Assembly: GCA_040902425.1 (NCBI GenBank)
Contig: JBBDXI010000007.1
Coordinates: 1 to 50,329 of the forward strand
DNA length: 50,329 bases
Direction: 5' to 3'
DNA from: JBBDXI01 sp040902425
GTDB lineage: Bacteria; Planctomycetota; Phycisphaerae; Phycisphaerales; UBA1924
The position numbers and the translations under genes are program-made. Every line of letters starts with the position of its first letter. Within the stretch, counting starts at the first letter, position 1. A model generated the notes under the pieces. It worked only from the letters and a program-made list of their open reading frames with translations. It made no database searches and was not told the DNA's origin. Shown piece by piece: positions 28,729 to 36,130 of this stretch.

Positions 28729-30075
28729 TCACGTGGGCTTCACGGGGGCGCGCCCGACGGAGTAGTAGGAGAACCCCTTCTCGCCCATGTGGCCGCGACG
28801 GTAGAGGTTGCGGCCGTCGAAGATGACCCTCTGCTTGAGGGCGCTGGTGAGCCGGCCCCAGTCGGGGCTCTTGAACTCGTCCCAGTCGGTGCAGACGACC
28901 AGGGCGTCGGCGCCCTTGGCGCACTCGTACATGTCATCGCAGACGGTGGGGCCGGGGCCCAGCTCGGCGCGGGCGTTCTCGGCGGCGACGGGGTCGTAGG
29001 CCTTGACGGTGGCGCCGTAGCCGACGGCCTTGCGGATGAGCGTGAGGGCGGGGGCCTCGCGGATGTCGTCGGTGCGGGGCTTGAAGGCGATGCCCCAGAA
29101 CGCGAGGGTCTTGCCCGTCAGGCCGCCCTGGCCCTTGAAGTGGGTCTGGATCTTGTCGAAGAAGCGGTCGCGCTGGCGCTGGTTGGTCTCGTGGACGGCC
29201 TTGGAGACCGCGACGCCCACGCCGCTCTTCTCCCCCATCATGATGCAGGCGAGGGTGTCCTTGGGGAAGCACGACCCGCCGTAGCCGAGGCCGGGGTGGA
29301 GGAAGGCGTACCCGATCCGCTTGTCGGAGCACATCCCCTCGCGGACGCGGTTGATGTTGGCCCCGTAGGCCTCGCAGAGGTTGGCCATCTCGTTGATGAA
29401 GCTGATCTTGGTCGCCAGGAAGTTGTTGCTGGCGTACTTGACCATCTCGGCGGAGAGCACATCCATGATGAAGATGGGGTGGCCGTTGCGGACGAAGGGG
29501 TCGTAGAGGTCGCGGAAGATCTCGGCGGTCCGCTCGTCCTCGACGCCGACGACCACCCGGTCGGGCTTGTTGAAGTCGTCGATGGCGGCGCCTTCCTTGA
29601 GGAACTCGGGGTTGTCGGCGACACGGAAGGGGGTCTCCGGGCCGGCGCTCTCGCGGATGCGCTTCTTGACCTCGGCGGTGGTGCCGACCGGGACGGTGCT
29701 CTTGACGACGATCACCTTGGGCTCCTGGCGGGGCCCGAGGGTCTTGATGACCTCGGCGATGTCGTCCGCGGCCTGGAGGATGTACCGCAGGTCGGTGTGG
29801 CCCCGCTCGTCGCTGGGGGTGCCGACGCAGATGAAGATCATGTCGGCGTCGCGGTAGGCGGCGGCCTTGTCGAGGGTGAACTGGAGCCGCCCGGCGGCGA
29901 TGTTCCGCTCCATGAGCTCGGTCAGGCCGGGCTCGTAGATGGGGCAGACGCCCTTCTTGAGCTTCTCGATCTTGGCGGCGTCCACGTCGAGGCAGATGAC
30001 GTGGTTGCCGGTGTTGGCGAAGCAGACGCCGGTGACGAGCCCGACGTACCCGGTTCCGACCATCGTGAGTCGCAT
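28729..30075 (-). CDS. ugd: UDP-glucose 6-dehydrogenase
   Basis: Oxidises UDP-glucose to UDP-glucuronate for envelope and exopolysaccharide synthesis. It has the usual length (448 aa), with the NAD-binding MVGTGYVGLVTGVCFA at the N-terminus, SNNFLATKISFINEMANL in the centre, the catalytic Cys269 in GGSCFPKD, and the C-terminal UDP-binding Rossmann domain (AFWGIAFKPRTDDIREAPAL). A GDP-mannose dehydrogenase is less likely from the length and these segments. The start is preceded by AAGGACG. Single gene with its own upstream region. Confidence 0.95.
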   Translation of the reverse strand: MRLTMVGTGYVGLVTGVCFANTGNHVICLDVDAAKIEKLKKGVCPIYEPGLTELMERNIAAGRLQFTLDKAAAYRDADMIFICVGTPSDERGHTDLRYILQAADDIAEVIKTLGPRQEPKVIVVKSTVPVGTTAEVKKRIRESAGPETPFRVADNPEFLKEGAAIDDFNKPDRVVVGVEDERTAEIFRDLYDPFVRNGHPIFIMDVLSAEMVKYASNNFLATKISFINEMANLCEAYGANINRVREGMCSDKRIGYAFLHPGLGYGGSCFPKDTLACIMMGEKSGVGVAVSKAVHETNQRQRDRFFDKIQTHFKGQGGLTGKTLAFWGIAFKPRTDDIREAPALTLIRKAVGYGATVKAYDPVAAENARAELGPGPTVCDDMYECAKGADALVVCTDWDEFKSPDWGRLTSALKQRVIFDGRNLYRRGHMGEKGFSYYSVGRAPVKPT

Positions 30076-30107
30076 GCTGGACGCGTCCTTTCGCTCTCGG
30101 GGGCACG

Positions 30108-30113
30108 ACTATA
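30108..30113 (-). promoter_or_regulatory. Possible -10 box of ugd
   Basis: TATAGT on the minus strand, about 32 nt before the ugd ATG, 5 of 6 to consensus. No clear -35 element. Confidence 0.35.
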
Positions 30114-30199
30114 AGCCGGGCCCTCCTGCCATCGGCCCTCGCCGCTGCCCCCTCAATCCGGACCGGGGATACGGGCCGCGCGGCGGGCGGGTTCATCGG

Positions 30200-30214
30200 T
30201 ACACTCCCGCCCCT
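30200..30214 (+). promoter_or_regulatory. -10 box directly before the methyltransferase gene
   Basis: TACACT (30200-30205) is followed by 9 nt and the ATG at 30215; no Shine-Dalgarno lies between. Confidence 0.35.
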
Positions 30215-31081
30215 ATGCCCCGAGCGAAGCAGCGTTCCAAGGGCCGGCGACCGGCCCCGCGGCGGCCGACGATGGCCGAGCAGTCCGACCCGTTCGCCCT
30301 CTATATGAAGGCGGTCCAGAACCCCGGCGCCGAGAACGACTTCGTGGACCGCGTGTTCAGGACGATGCGGGGGCGGACGCCCGCGCGGCTGCGGGAGGAC
30401 TTCTGCGGGACGGCGGCGATCTCGTGCGACTGGGCCGCGAGGCGCCCGGGGAATGTCGCCACGGGGCTGGACCTGGATGTCCCGACGCTGGCGTGGGGGC
30501 GGGCGAACAACGTGGCGAAGCTGGGGCCGGACGCCGCGGCCAGGGTGCGTCTGATGCGGCGGAACGTCCTGAGCCCGGGCGCGGGGACGGGCGGGCAGGA
30601 TGTGGTGCTGGCGGTGAACTTCAGCTACTGGGTGTTCAAGGAGCGCGGAATGCTGCGGCGGTACTTCGCCGCGGCGCGGCGGGGGCTGGTGCGGGATGGC
30701 CTCTTCATCCTGGACATCCTGGGGGGGTGGGAGCTGCTGGAGGAGCGGCGGGACGCGACGCAGATCGGGGGGAAGAAGCGGGGGTTCACCTACATCTGGG
30801 AGCAGGCGCGGACCAACCCGATCACGCACGAGACGCTCTGCCACATCCATTTCAGGTTCCGGGACCGCTCGAGGATGGAGCGGGCGTTCACGTACGACTG
30901 GCGCGCGTGGGGGATGCCGGAGGTGCGGGAGGTGCTGGCGGAGGCGGGGTTCCGGCGGAGCACGGTGTACTGGGAGGGGGAGAACTCGCGGGGGGAGGGG
31001 AACGGGGTGTTCCGGGCGCTGGGGAAGGCCGCGCCGAAGAACTGCCCGGCGCACCTGTGCTATGTCGTGGCGGAGAGATAG
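30215..31081 (+). CDS. SAM-dependent methyltransferase, class I
   Basis: A 288-residue protein with a Rossmann-type methyltransferase core. The SAM-binding motif is EDFCGTAAISCDWAARRPG (motif I is FCGTA rather than the usual GxGxG), followed by TGLDLDVPTLAWGRANN as the acidic ribose-binding strand, and DVVLAVNFSYWVFKERGMLRRYF. The N-terminal 20 residues are Arg/Lys/Pro-rich. The substrate is not evident. An inner Met (MAEQSDPF, 30272) is an alternative start. The stop codon's last base is the first base of a 161-bp inverted-repeat element. Confidence 0.8.
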   Translation: MPRAKQRSKGRRPAPRRPTMAEQSDPFALYMKAVQNPGAENDFVDRVFRTMRGRTPARLREDFCGTAAISCDWAARRPGNVATGLDLDVPTLAWGRANNVAKLGPDAAARVRLMRRNVLSPGAGTGGQDVVLAVNFSYWVFKERGMLRRYFAAARRGLVRDGLFILDILGGWELLEERRDATQIGGKKRGFTYIWEQARTNPITHETLCHIHFRFRDRSRMERAFTYDWRAWGMPEVREVLAEAGFRRSTVYWEGENSRGEGNGVFRALGKAAPKNCPAHLCYVVAER

Positions 31082-31241
31082 GAGTACGCAGAGGGCGCGG
31101 AGTCCACGCAGAGGTCGCAGAGAAGAGAAGGGCGTGGGGAACGCGCCCTCACGATCGCCCGTATCGCCGCTCGAGCTTGGTCTCTCTCTCCTCGCTTTGC
31201 TCTGCGTCCTCTGCGCCCCCTCAGCGACCTCTGCGTACTCC
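31081..31241. mobile_element. 161-bp MITE-like element with CGC(A/G)GAG repeats
   Basis: GGAGTACGCAGAGG at 31081-31094 is repeated as a perfect 14-bp inverted copy at 31228-31241. Further CGCAGAG/CGCGGAG units continue inward on both sides (to about 31122 and from about 31199). The 76-bp centre encodes nothing recognisable. The unit type resembles the arms of the GxxExxY element, but no gene is present. Confidence 0.6.
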
Positions 31242-31300
31242 GACAAGACCGCCGAACGCGCATAACCCTCGGCTCTGGGATCGCCGACCTATGGTTCGGC

Positions 31301-32377
31301 ATGGCTGTCTCCGGCGACATTGATGCGGTCCTCGGGCCCGCCTTGGCCCGGGTGAACGAGCTGTTCGAGCGGCAGTTGCGGTCCGACCTGCCGCCGGTAA
31401 ACCGGCTGTGCCGGCATATCGAGAGTTACCGGGGGAAGATGCTCCGGCCGCGGCTGGTGCTGCTGGGGGGGATGGCGTGCGGGGGGGGGGAGGGGGCAGG
31501 CACTGCTGCGCCGAAGCCGGCGAGCAGTGGCCCCCAGATGGCGAGCAGTGGCCCGCTGTCGNNNNNNNNNNAGGCGCACGTCACCTGCGGGGCGGTGGTG
31601 GAGATGATCCACATGGCCACGCTGGTGCACGACGATGTGCTGGATGAGGCGGACACGCGCCGGCGGGGGGAGACCGTCAACCGGCTGCACGGGAACGAGG
31701 CGGCGGTGATGCTGGGGGACTACCTGATCGCGTCGGCGTACCACCTGTGCTCGCAGCTGGACTCGCCCAAGACGTCGCTGCGGGTGGCCCAGGTCGCCAT
31801 GACGCTGTGCGCGGGGGAGCTGCTGCAGCTGAGCCACCGCGAGGATTTCTCGCTGGATGAAGCGACCTACTTCGAGGTGATCGACCGCAAGACCGGGGCG
31901 CTGGTGGCCCTCTCCTGCGGGCTGGGGGCGACGTTCGCGGGGGCCGACGAGCGCACGGTGGCGCGGCTGGAGCGGTTCGGGCGGAAGATCGGGCTGGCGT
32001 TCCAGATCCAGGATGACCTGCTGGACCTGACGGGGCGGCAGGCGGCCCTGGGCAAGCCGGTGGGGAAGGACATGGAGAAGGGCAAGCTCACGCTGCCGAT
32101 GATCCACCACCTCGCGGCCGCGCCGCCGCAGGAGCGGGGGCGGTCGCTGCGGCTGATGGAGGCGGCGACGGGCGGAGGCGGGGATGGCCCGGGGGCGGCC
32201 GACGCGGCGGGGGCCCTGGTACACGCGCTGGTGGCCTCCGGGTCGCTGGCCCACGCGCGGGAGACGGCGGAGCGGATGATCGCGGAGGCGAAGGCGGAGC
32301 TGGCCCCGCTCCCGGCGGGTCCGGCCCGGGAGACGCTTCTCTCGATGGCCGACGCGGTGCTGAACCGATCTTCCTGA
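31301..32377 (+). CDS. Polyprenyl diphosphate synthase with in-frame repeat insertion and gap
   Basis: A trans-isoprenyl diphosphate synthase making chain-length-defined polyprenyl diphosphates for quinones or lipid carriers; about 358 residues. The first aspartate-rich motif DDVLD is at 111-115 and the second is in FQIQDDLLD (238-242); the RP of MLRPRLVLL binds diphosphate. Between residues about 62 and 92, where homologues have a short loop, lies an Ala/Ser/Gly/Pro-rich insertion encoded by a degenerate palindrome (31501-31551), followed by a 10-N gap. The frame is kept. Product length (hexaprenyl to octaprenyl) cannot be judged. Confidence 0.9.
   Translation: MAVSGDIDAVLGPALARVNELFERQLRSDLPPVNRLCRHIESYRGKMLRPRLVLLGGMACGGGEGAGTAAPKPASSGPQMASSGPLSXXXXAHVTCGAVVEMIHMATLVHDDVLDEADTRRRGETVNRLHGNEAAVMLGDYLIASAYHLCSQLDSPKTSLRVAQVAMTLCAGELLQLSHREDFSLDEATYFEVIDRKTGALVALSCGLGATFAGADERTVARLERFGRKIGLAFQIQDDLLDLTGRQAALGKPVGKDMEKGKLTLPMIHHLAAAPPQERGRSLRLMEAATGGGGDGPGAADAAGALVHALVASGSLAHARETAERMIAEAKAELAPLPAGPARETLLSMADAVLNRSS
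31501..31551. repeat. Degenerate family-A palindrome inside the polyprenyl synthase gene
   Basis: CACTGCT (31501) and AGCAGTG (31523-31529) form the outer stem around a shortened inner arm. A second right half, GCGAGCAGTGG, follows at 31541-31551. Read in frame as TAAPKPASSGPQMASSG. The assembly gap begins 10 bp later. Confidence 0.7.
31562..31571. other. Assembly gap (10 N) in polyprenyl synthase gene
   Basis: Ten N directly beside the palindrome; repeat-caused assembly breakage is likely. True length unknown. Confidence 0.95.
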
Positions 32378-32390
32378 GAGAACGTGTCCC

Positions 32391-32462
32391 GTGCACGGGC
32401 GTCGCGCCTGTGCTCTCGCGGGCGGGCGAACGCGGAAGACACAGGCGGGACGCCTGTGCCAC
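32391..32462. repeat. Paired GGCACAGGCG-type palindromes between two genes
   Basis: The right part holds ACAGGCG-GGA-CGCCTGT (32441-32457), a perfect 7-bp hairpin. The left part, from GTGCACGGGCG (32391), is an imperfect inverted copy. The two form a larger inverted pair in the 97-bp gap before asd. Related double hairpins occur inside asd. Confidence 0.7.
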
Positions 32463-32474
32463 TGGTGCTGAAGG

Positions 32475-33623
32475 ATGCCAACGACACCACGACACCCCAC
32501 GCTCGCGATCGTCGGCGCCACGGGCGCGGTGGGGCGCGAGTTCCTGGCCGTGCTCGAGGAGCGGCGCTTCCCGCACGGGCCGGTCCGGCTGCTGGCCTCG
32601 CCCCGCTCGGCGGGGACCGTGATGACCTACCGGGGCGAGCCGCACACGGTGCAGGCGCTCTCGCCGGAGGCGTTCGAGGGGATCGACCTGGCCCTGTTCA
32701 GCGCGGGGGGGGCGATCTCGAAGCAGTACTGCCCGGTGGCCGCGGCGGCGGGGGCGGTGGTGATCGACAACTCCTCGGCGTTCCGGATGGTGGAGGGCGT
32801 GCCGCTGGTGGTGCCGGAGGTGAATCCGGGTGCGCTGGAGGGCATCCGGCGATCGGAGCACCGACCGCCCAAAACCGCGGTCGGTGGCACGGGGGGCACG
32901 ATCATCGCGAACCCCAACTGCTCGACGATCATCATGCTGCTGGCGGTGACGCCGCTGCGGCGGGCGTTCGGGGTGGAGCGGGTGATCGTGTCGACGTACC
33001 AAGCGGTGTCGGGGGCGGGGGCGGGGGGGATGCGGGCGCTGATCGAGGAGACGCGGGCGGAGCTGGAGGCGATGTCCCGCTGTTCACCCGCGGGGCAGGC
33101 GTCCCGCCTGCCGGCAGCCGGGACGGCTGCCCCACAGTTCTTTCCCGAGCCGTGCGCGTTCAACGTCTTTTCGCACAACACGGCGGTGGACCCGGAGACG
33201 GGGCGGAACGTCGAAGAGGAGAAGATGATCGTCGAGACGCGGAAGATCTGGGGGGACCCGGGGGCCCGCATCTCGGCGACCTGCATCCGCGTGCCGACGC
33301 TGCGGGCCCACGCGGAGTCGATCAACGTCGAGCTGTCGCGCCCCGCGGCCGAGGAGGAGGTGCGGGGGGTGTTGTCGCGGGCGCCGGGGGTGGAGGTGGT
33401 GGATGACCGGGCGGGGAACCGGTTCCCGACGCCGCGGAAGGCGAGCGGGCGAGATGCGGCGCTGGTGGGGCGGATCCGGCGGGATGCGACGGCGGAGGAA
33501 ACTGTCGAGGGTGGGCGACGGTTGAGCCGCGGGTACGACATCTTTGTGTGTGCGGACCAGCTCCGGAAGGGCGCTGCGCTCAACGCGGTGCAGATCGCGG
33601 AGCTGGTGTTCGGGATCAGATAG
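32475..33623 (+). CDS. asd: Aspartate-semialdehyde dehydrogenase with two in-frame palindrome insertions
   Basis: NADP-dependent enzyme of the lysine/threonine/diaminopimelate pathway; 382 residues against about 340 in typical bacteria. NADP motif VGATGAVG (13-20); catalytic Cys149 in ANPNCST; YQAVSGAG follows. The extra length is largely two insertions encoded by palindromes: residues 129-138 (HRPPKTAVGG) between the VNPGAL strand and the catalytic loop, and residues about 203-220 (CSPAGQASRLPAAGTAAP) before FNVFSHN. Both keep the frame. The Met at 32475 has GAAGG very close upstream. Active-site residues are otherwise intact, so the enzyme is probably functional. Confidence 0.95.
   Translation: MPTTPRHPTLAIVGATGAVGREFLAVLEERRFPHGPVRLLASPRSAGTVMTYRGEPHTVQALSPEAFEGIDLALFSAGGAISKQYCPVAAAAGAVVIDNSSAFRMVEGVPLVVPEVNPGALEGIRRSEHRPPKTAVGGTGGTIIANPNCSTIIMLLAVTPLRRAFGVERVIVSTYQAVSGAGAGGMRALIEETRAELEAMSRCSPAGQASRLPAAGTAAPQFFPEPCAFNVFSHNTAVDPETGRNVEEEKMIVETRKIWGDPGARISATCIRVPTLRAHAESINVELSRPAAEEEVRGVLSRAPGVEVVDDRAGNRFPTPRKASGRDAALVGRIRRDATAEETVEGGRRLSRGYDIFVCADQLRKGAALNAVQIAELVFGIR
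32859..32886. repeat. 10-bp-stem palindrome inside asd
   Basis: CACCGACCGC (32859-32868) pairs perfectly with GCGGTCGGTG (32877-32886) around CCAAAACC. It is translated as part of Asd, 11 codons before the catalytic cysteine. Confidence 0.85.
33094..33131. repeat. Double hairpin inside asd
   Basis: Two adjacent 19-nt hairpins: GGCAGGCG-TCC-CGCCTGCC (33094-33112) and GGCAGCCG-GGA-CGGCTGCC (33113-33131), each with a perfect 8-bp stem. Together they also form a larger inverted repeat. The TCC/GGA loop matches the palindrome at 32441. Confidence 0.88.
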
Positions 33624-33811
33624 GCCGCCGGCTCCGGCGGTCGGGTCGGCGGAGGGCTGAGCGGTGCGTTTTTCGGCCCCCGGTTGAGGGCGGGACGATG
33701 GAACCCGTAGAAACAGGTTGCCGTGAGCCCCACCCTCTGGTAGGGTTGCCGGGTCAAGCGGAGTGGTCTGACGGGCCCGGTTCCGGGTCCCAAGCGGTCA
33801 GGAGACACGAC

Positions 33812-34867
33812 ATGCCGAATCGGCCAGTCGCCAGCGCCCCCCGCCGGGGCGGGTTCACGCTTATTGAGCTGCTGGTGGTGATCGCGATCATCGCCCTGCT
33901 CATTGGGATCCTGCTCCCAGCGCTCGGCCAGGCACGGGCGGCGGGCCGCATGGCCTCGGAGATGGGCGGCCTGCAGCAGCTCGGGCGTTCGTACCACGCG
34001 TACGCGGCCGATTTCAAGAACAACGTGGTTCCCGGCTATATCCACTGGGGCTGGTCGCATCCCACGGGCTACATGACCGACACGGCCCTTCAGCGCCGCC
34101 TCGACATGCGTGTCAGCGACGATCGGAAGTCCGGCGAGTATGGCTTTGGGTCCGGGTTGACCATGGAGGGGTATGTCGTCAAATCCTGGCCGTGGCGGCT
34201 CTACACATACATGACCGATGTCCGCGGGCTCGTCCTGGACAAGGCGACACTCTCGGATTTCAACAATCGGGCGTCCCCGCAGAACTTCCCGGCGTATGAC
34301 GCGAGCACCACCCGCCAGCGGGCCATCTCGTGGCACCCGTCGTGGGGCATGAACGGGATATGGGTTGGCGGCGACCACATGAATGGAGCCTTCAACAGCG
34401 GCACCGGCCGTGACATCACGGAGGGGTACCGGCGGTTCTGGGTGCGGAACACCGCCGAAGCTCGCGACCCGTCCAAGCTGCTCTGCTTCTCTTCAACCCG
34501 CGCACGCGACATCGGGAACGCGAACCAGATTGTGCCGGGCCACTATCTCGCACCCCCGCCGAGGCCCCACCCCACCGGCCGGGTCACGCCCAGCTATGGC
34601 TTGGGCGGAGGGTGGTACATGAACGCCAACATCACGAAATGGAATGCCCGCCTTCCGGTGAACACCTGGGGCGAGGCCGGCGATGCGGTCGGGATCCCCT
34701 TCGGGCTGGATTTCCGGCACTTCTCCAAATCACTGGCGTTGCAGATGGACGGCCACGCCGTCTCGCTGAGCATCGAGCAGATGCTCGACATGCGCAGGTG
34801 GGCGAACAGGGCCACCAAGCCGGACTGGAACTGTCCCCCGGCCGCTGGCGGTGGCCCCGGTTTCTGA
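33812..34867 (+). CDS. Prepilin-like protein with N-terminal methylation motif
   Basis: A 351-residue protein with a short basic leader (PNRPVASAPRRGG) and the type IV prepilin/pseudopilin cleavage-methylation motif GFTLIELLVVIAIIALLIGILLP. It would be processed by a prepilin peptidase after Gly and have a single helix anchored in the membrane. The C-terminal domain resembles the long pseudopilin-like proteins abundant in planctomycetes: NGIWVGGDHMNGAF, LCFSSTRA, PHPTGRVTPSYGLGGGWYMN, DMRRWANRATKPDWN. The ATG follows AGGAG. The next gene is a clear paralogue. No secretion ATPase or peptidase gene is in the window. Confidence 0.87.
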   Translation: MPNRPVASAPRRGGFTLIELLVVIAIIALLIGILLPALGQARAAGRMASEMGGLQQLGRSYHAYAADFKNNVVPGYIHWGWSHPTGYMTDTALQRRLDMRVSDDRKSGEYGFGSGLTMEGYVVKSWPWRLYTYMTDVRGLVLDKATLSDFNNRASPQNFPAYDASTTRQRAISWHPSWGMNGIWVGGDHMNGAFNSGTGRDITEGYRRFWVRNTAEARDPSKLLCFSSTRARDIGNANQIVPGHYLAPPPRPHPTGRVTPSYGLGGGWYMNANITKWNARLPVNTWGEAGDAVGIPFGLDFRHFSKSLALQMDGHAVSLSIEQMLDMRRWANRATKPDWNCPPAAGGGPGF

Positions 34868-35027
34868 CTGAATCAACGCCCCTCCAAGGGGTCCGCACAC
34901 GTCAGTTCAAGCGCAGGCTGGCAGCAGTTCAGCGACAACGTCGACAATGGAGGCCAGTCGCCGATCGCCTGCTACGATCTCTCGAGTCGGGAATCTCTCC
35001 GTTCGGGCCCTCTCTCCGGAGCCGAAT

Positions 35028-36014
35028 ATGGCGCGAACTCCCACCCGCTCCGCGTTCACGCTCATCGAGCTGCTTCTGGTCATCGCTATCGTCGTCCTGC
35101 TTATCAGCATCCTGCTCCCCGCCCTGGGGCACGCGAAGGCGACGGCGCGGATGCTGATGGAGCAGGCGGCGATCAGCCAGCAGAACGTCGCCAACGCCTC
35201 CTACGTGGTGGACTACAAGGACAAGATGCTCCCCGCGGCGCCGCACTGGAACTGGGCGCACGGGTCGGGGAGCGGCTATTACTGGATGAGCCCGAAGGAC
35301 CCGCTCGACAGGTCGGTCACCATGCAGGACTCGACCTGCAAGGTCTGGCCCCTGCACTTCCTGTCGGCGGCCAACTTCCCCTACCAGCAGCTCCAGCGCG
35401 ACAAGGCGACCTTCGACGAGTTCTTCGCCCGCGACAAGGTCGGCCACGGGGCGGGGGGCTTCCACGCCGCCCTCGCCTTCCACCCTAGCTTCGGCTTCAA
35501 CGGCGTCTACGTCGGCGGCTCGTACCCGCACGGGGCCTTCCGCCGGGGGCCTCCTGCCGGGCTTCCCGGGCCCAACCCCAAGGTCTCGGGCGGCGACTTC
35601 TACGTCACCGACGTGAGCCGCGTGAACTACGCCGATCGACTGATGGTCTTTCTCTCCACCCGCGGCGGCGATGTGAGCCAGGGCGGCTGGTGGAACTACG
35701 GCCAGAGCAACCCCGACTCCGGAACGATCCGCCCCGGCTACTGGATTGCCCTCCCGCCCCGGCCGCACCCCACGGCACGGGGCGGCGCCAATGTCGCTTA
35801 CACGCTCGGCGGCGGTTGGCACAGCAGCAACCACTGGGACCCGAAACTGCAGCCCAGCGCCTGGGGGATGGTGCACCCGCGGCACTTCAAGAAGGCGGTG
35901 ACGGTGGCTTTCGACGGGCACGTGGAGATGCAGACGCTCCTGCAGCTCCGCGACATGCGGCGGTGGTCGAACTTCGCGAAGAAGGCCGACTGGAACTTCA
36001 CGCCCGCGCCGTGA
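35028..36014 (+). CDS. Prepilin-like protein, tandem paralogue
   Basis: A 328-residue paralogue of the preceding gene, with leader ARTPTRS and motif AFTLIELLLVIAIVVLLISILLP. The residue before the cleavage phenylalanine is Ala instead of the preferred Gly. Shared C-terminal blocks: NGVYVGGSYPHGAF, MVFLSTRG, RPHPTARGGANVAYTLGGGWHSS, DMRRWSNFAKKADWN. It follows 160 bp after its neighbour and ends just before a block of three palindromic repeats. The start Met at 35028 gives the normal leader length; the frame opens earlier without support. Confidence 0.86.
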   Translation: MARTPTRSAFTLIELLLVIAIVVLLISILLPALGHAKATARMLMEQAAISQQNVANASYVVDYKDKMLPAAPHWNWAHGSGSGYYWMSPKDPLDRSVTMQDSTCKVWPLHFLSAANFPYQQLQRDKATFDEFFARDKVGHGAGGFHAALAFHPSFGFNGVYVGGSYPHGAFRRGPPAGLPGPNPKVSGGDFYVTDVSRVNYADRLMVFLSTRGGDVSQGGWWNYGQSNPDSGTIRPGYWIALPPRPHPTARGGANVAYTLGGGWHSSNHWDPKLQPSAWGMVHPRHFKKAVTVAFDGHVEMQTLLQLRDMRRWSNFAKKADWNFTPAP

Positions 36015-36016
36015 CT

Positions 36017-36130
36017 CCCGGGTAGGTCGGCTCTCCGAGCCGATTCCCCGCCGGACGGGCGAGCCCGTATCGGCTCGGAGAGCTGACCTACCCGGGCCCG
36101 TATCGGCTCGGAGAGCCGACCTACCCGGGC
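36017..36130. repeat. Three copies of a GTAGGTCGGCTCTCCGAGCC repeat
   Basis: One copy at 36017-36046 points one way; two copies at 36067-36097 and 36100-36129 point the other. Each has the hairpin CGGCTC-TCC-GAGCCG and a CCCGGGTAGGTC edge (one copy has a single-base change to AGCTGACC). The block fills the gap between the convergent second prepilin gene and cinA, and the last copy supplies the cinA TAG stop (36121-36123). It may act as a bidirectional terminator. Confidence 0.85.

Noticed and set aside
28934..31246. 770-codon minus-strand frame across ugd and the methyltransferase
   Set aside because: Arg/Pro/His-rich, no motif, overlaps two well-supported genes.
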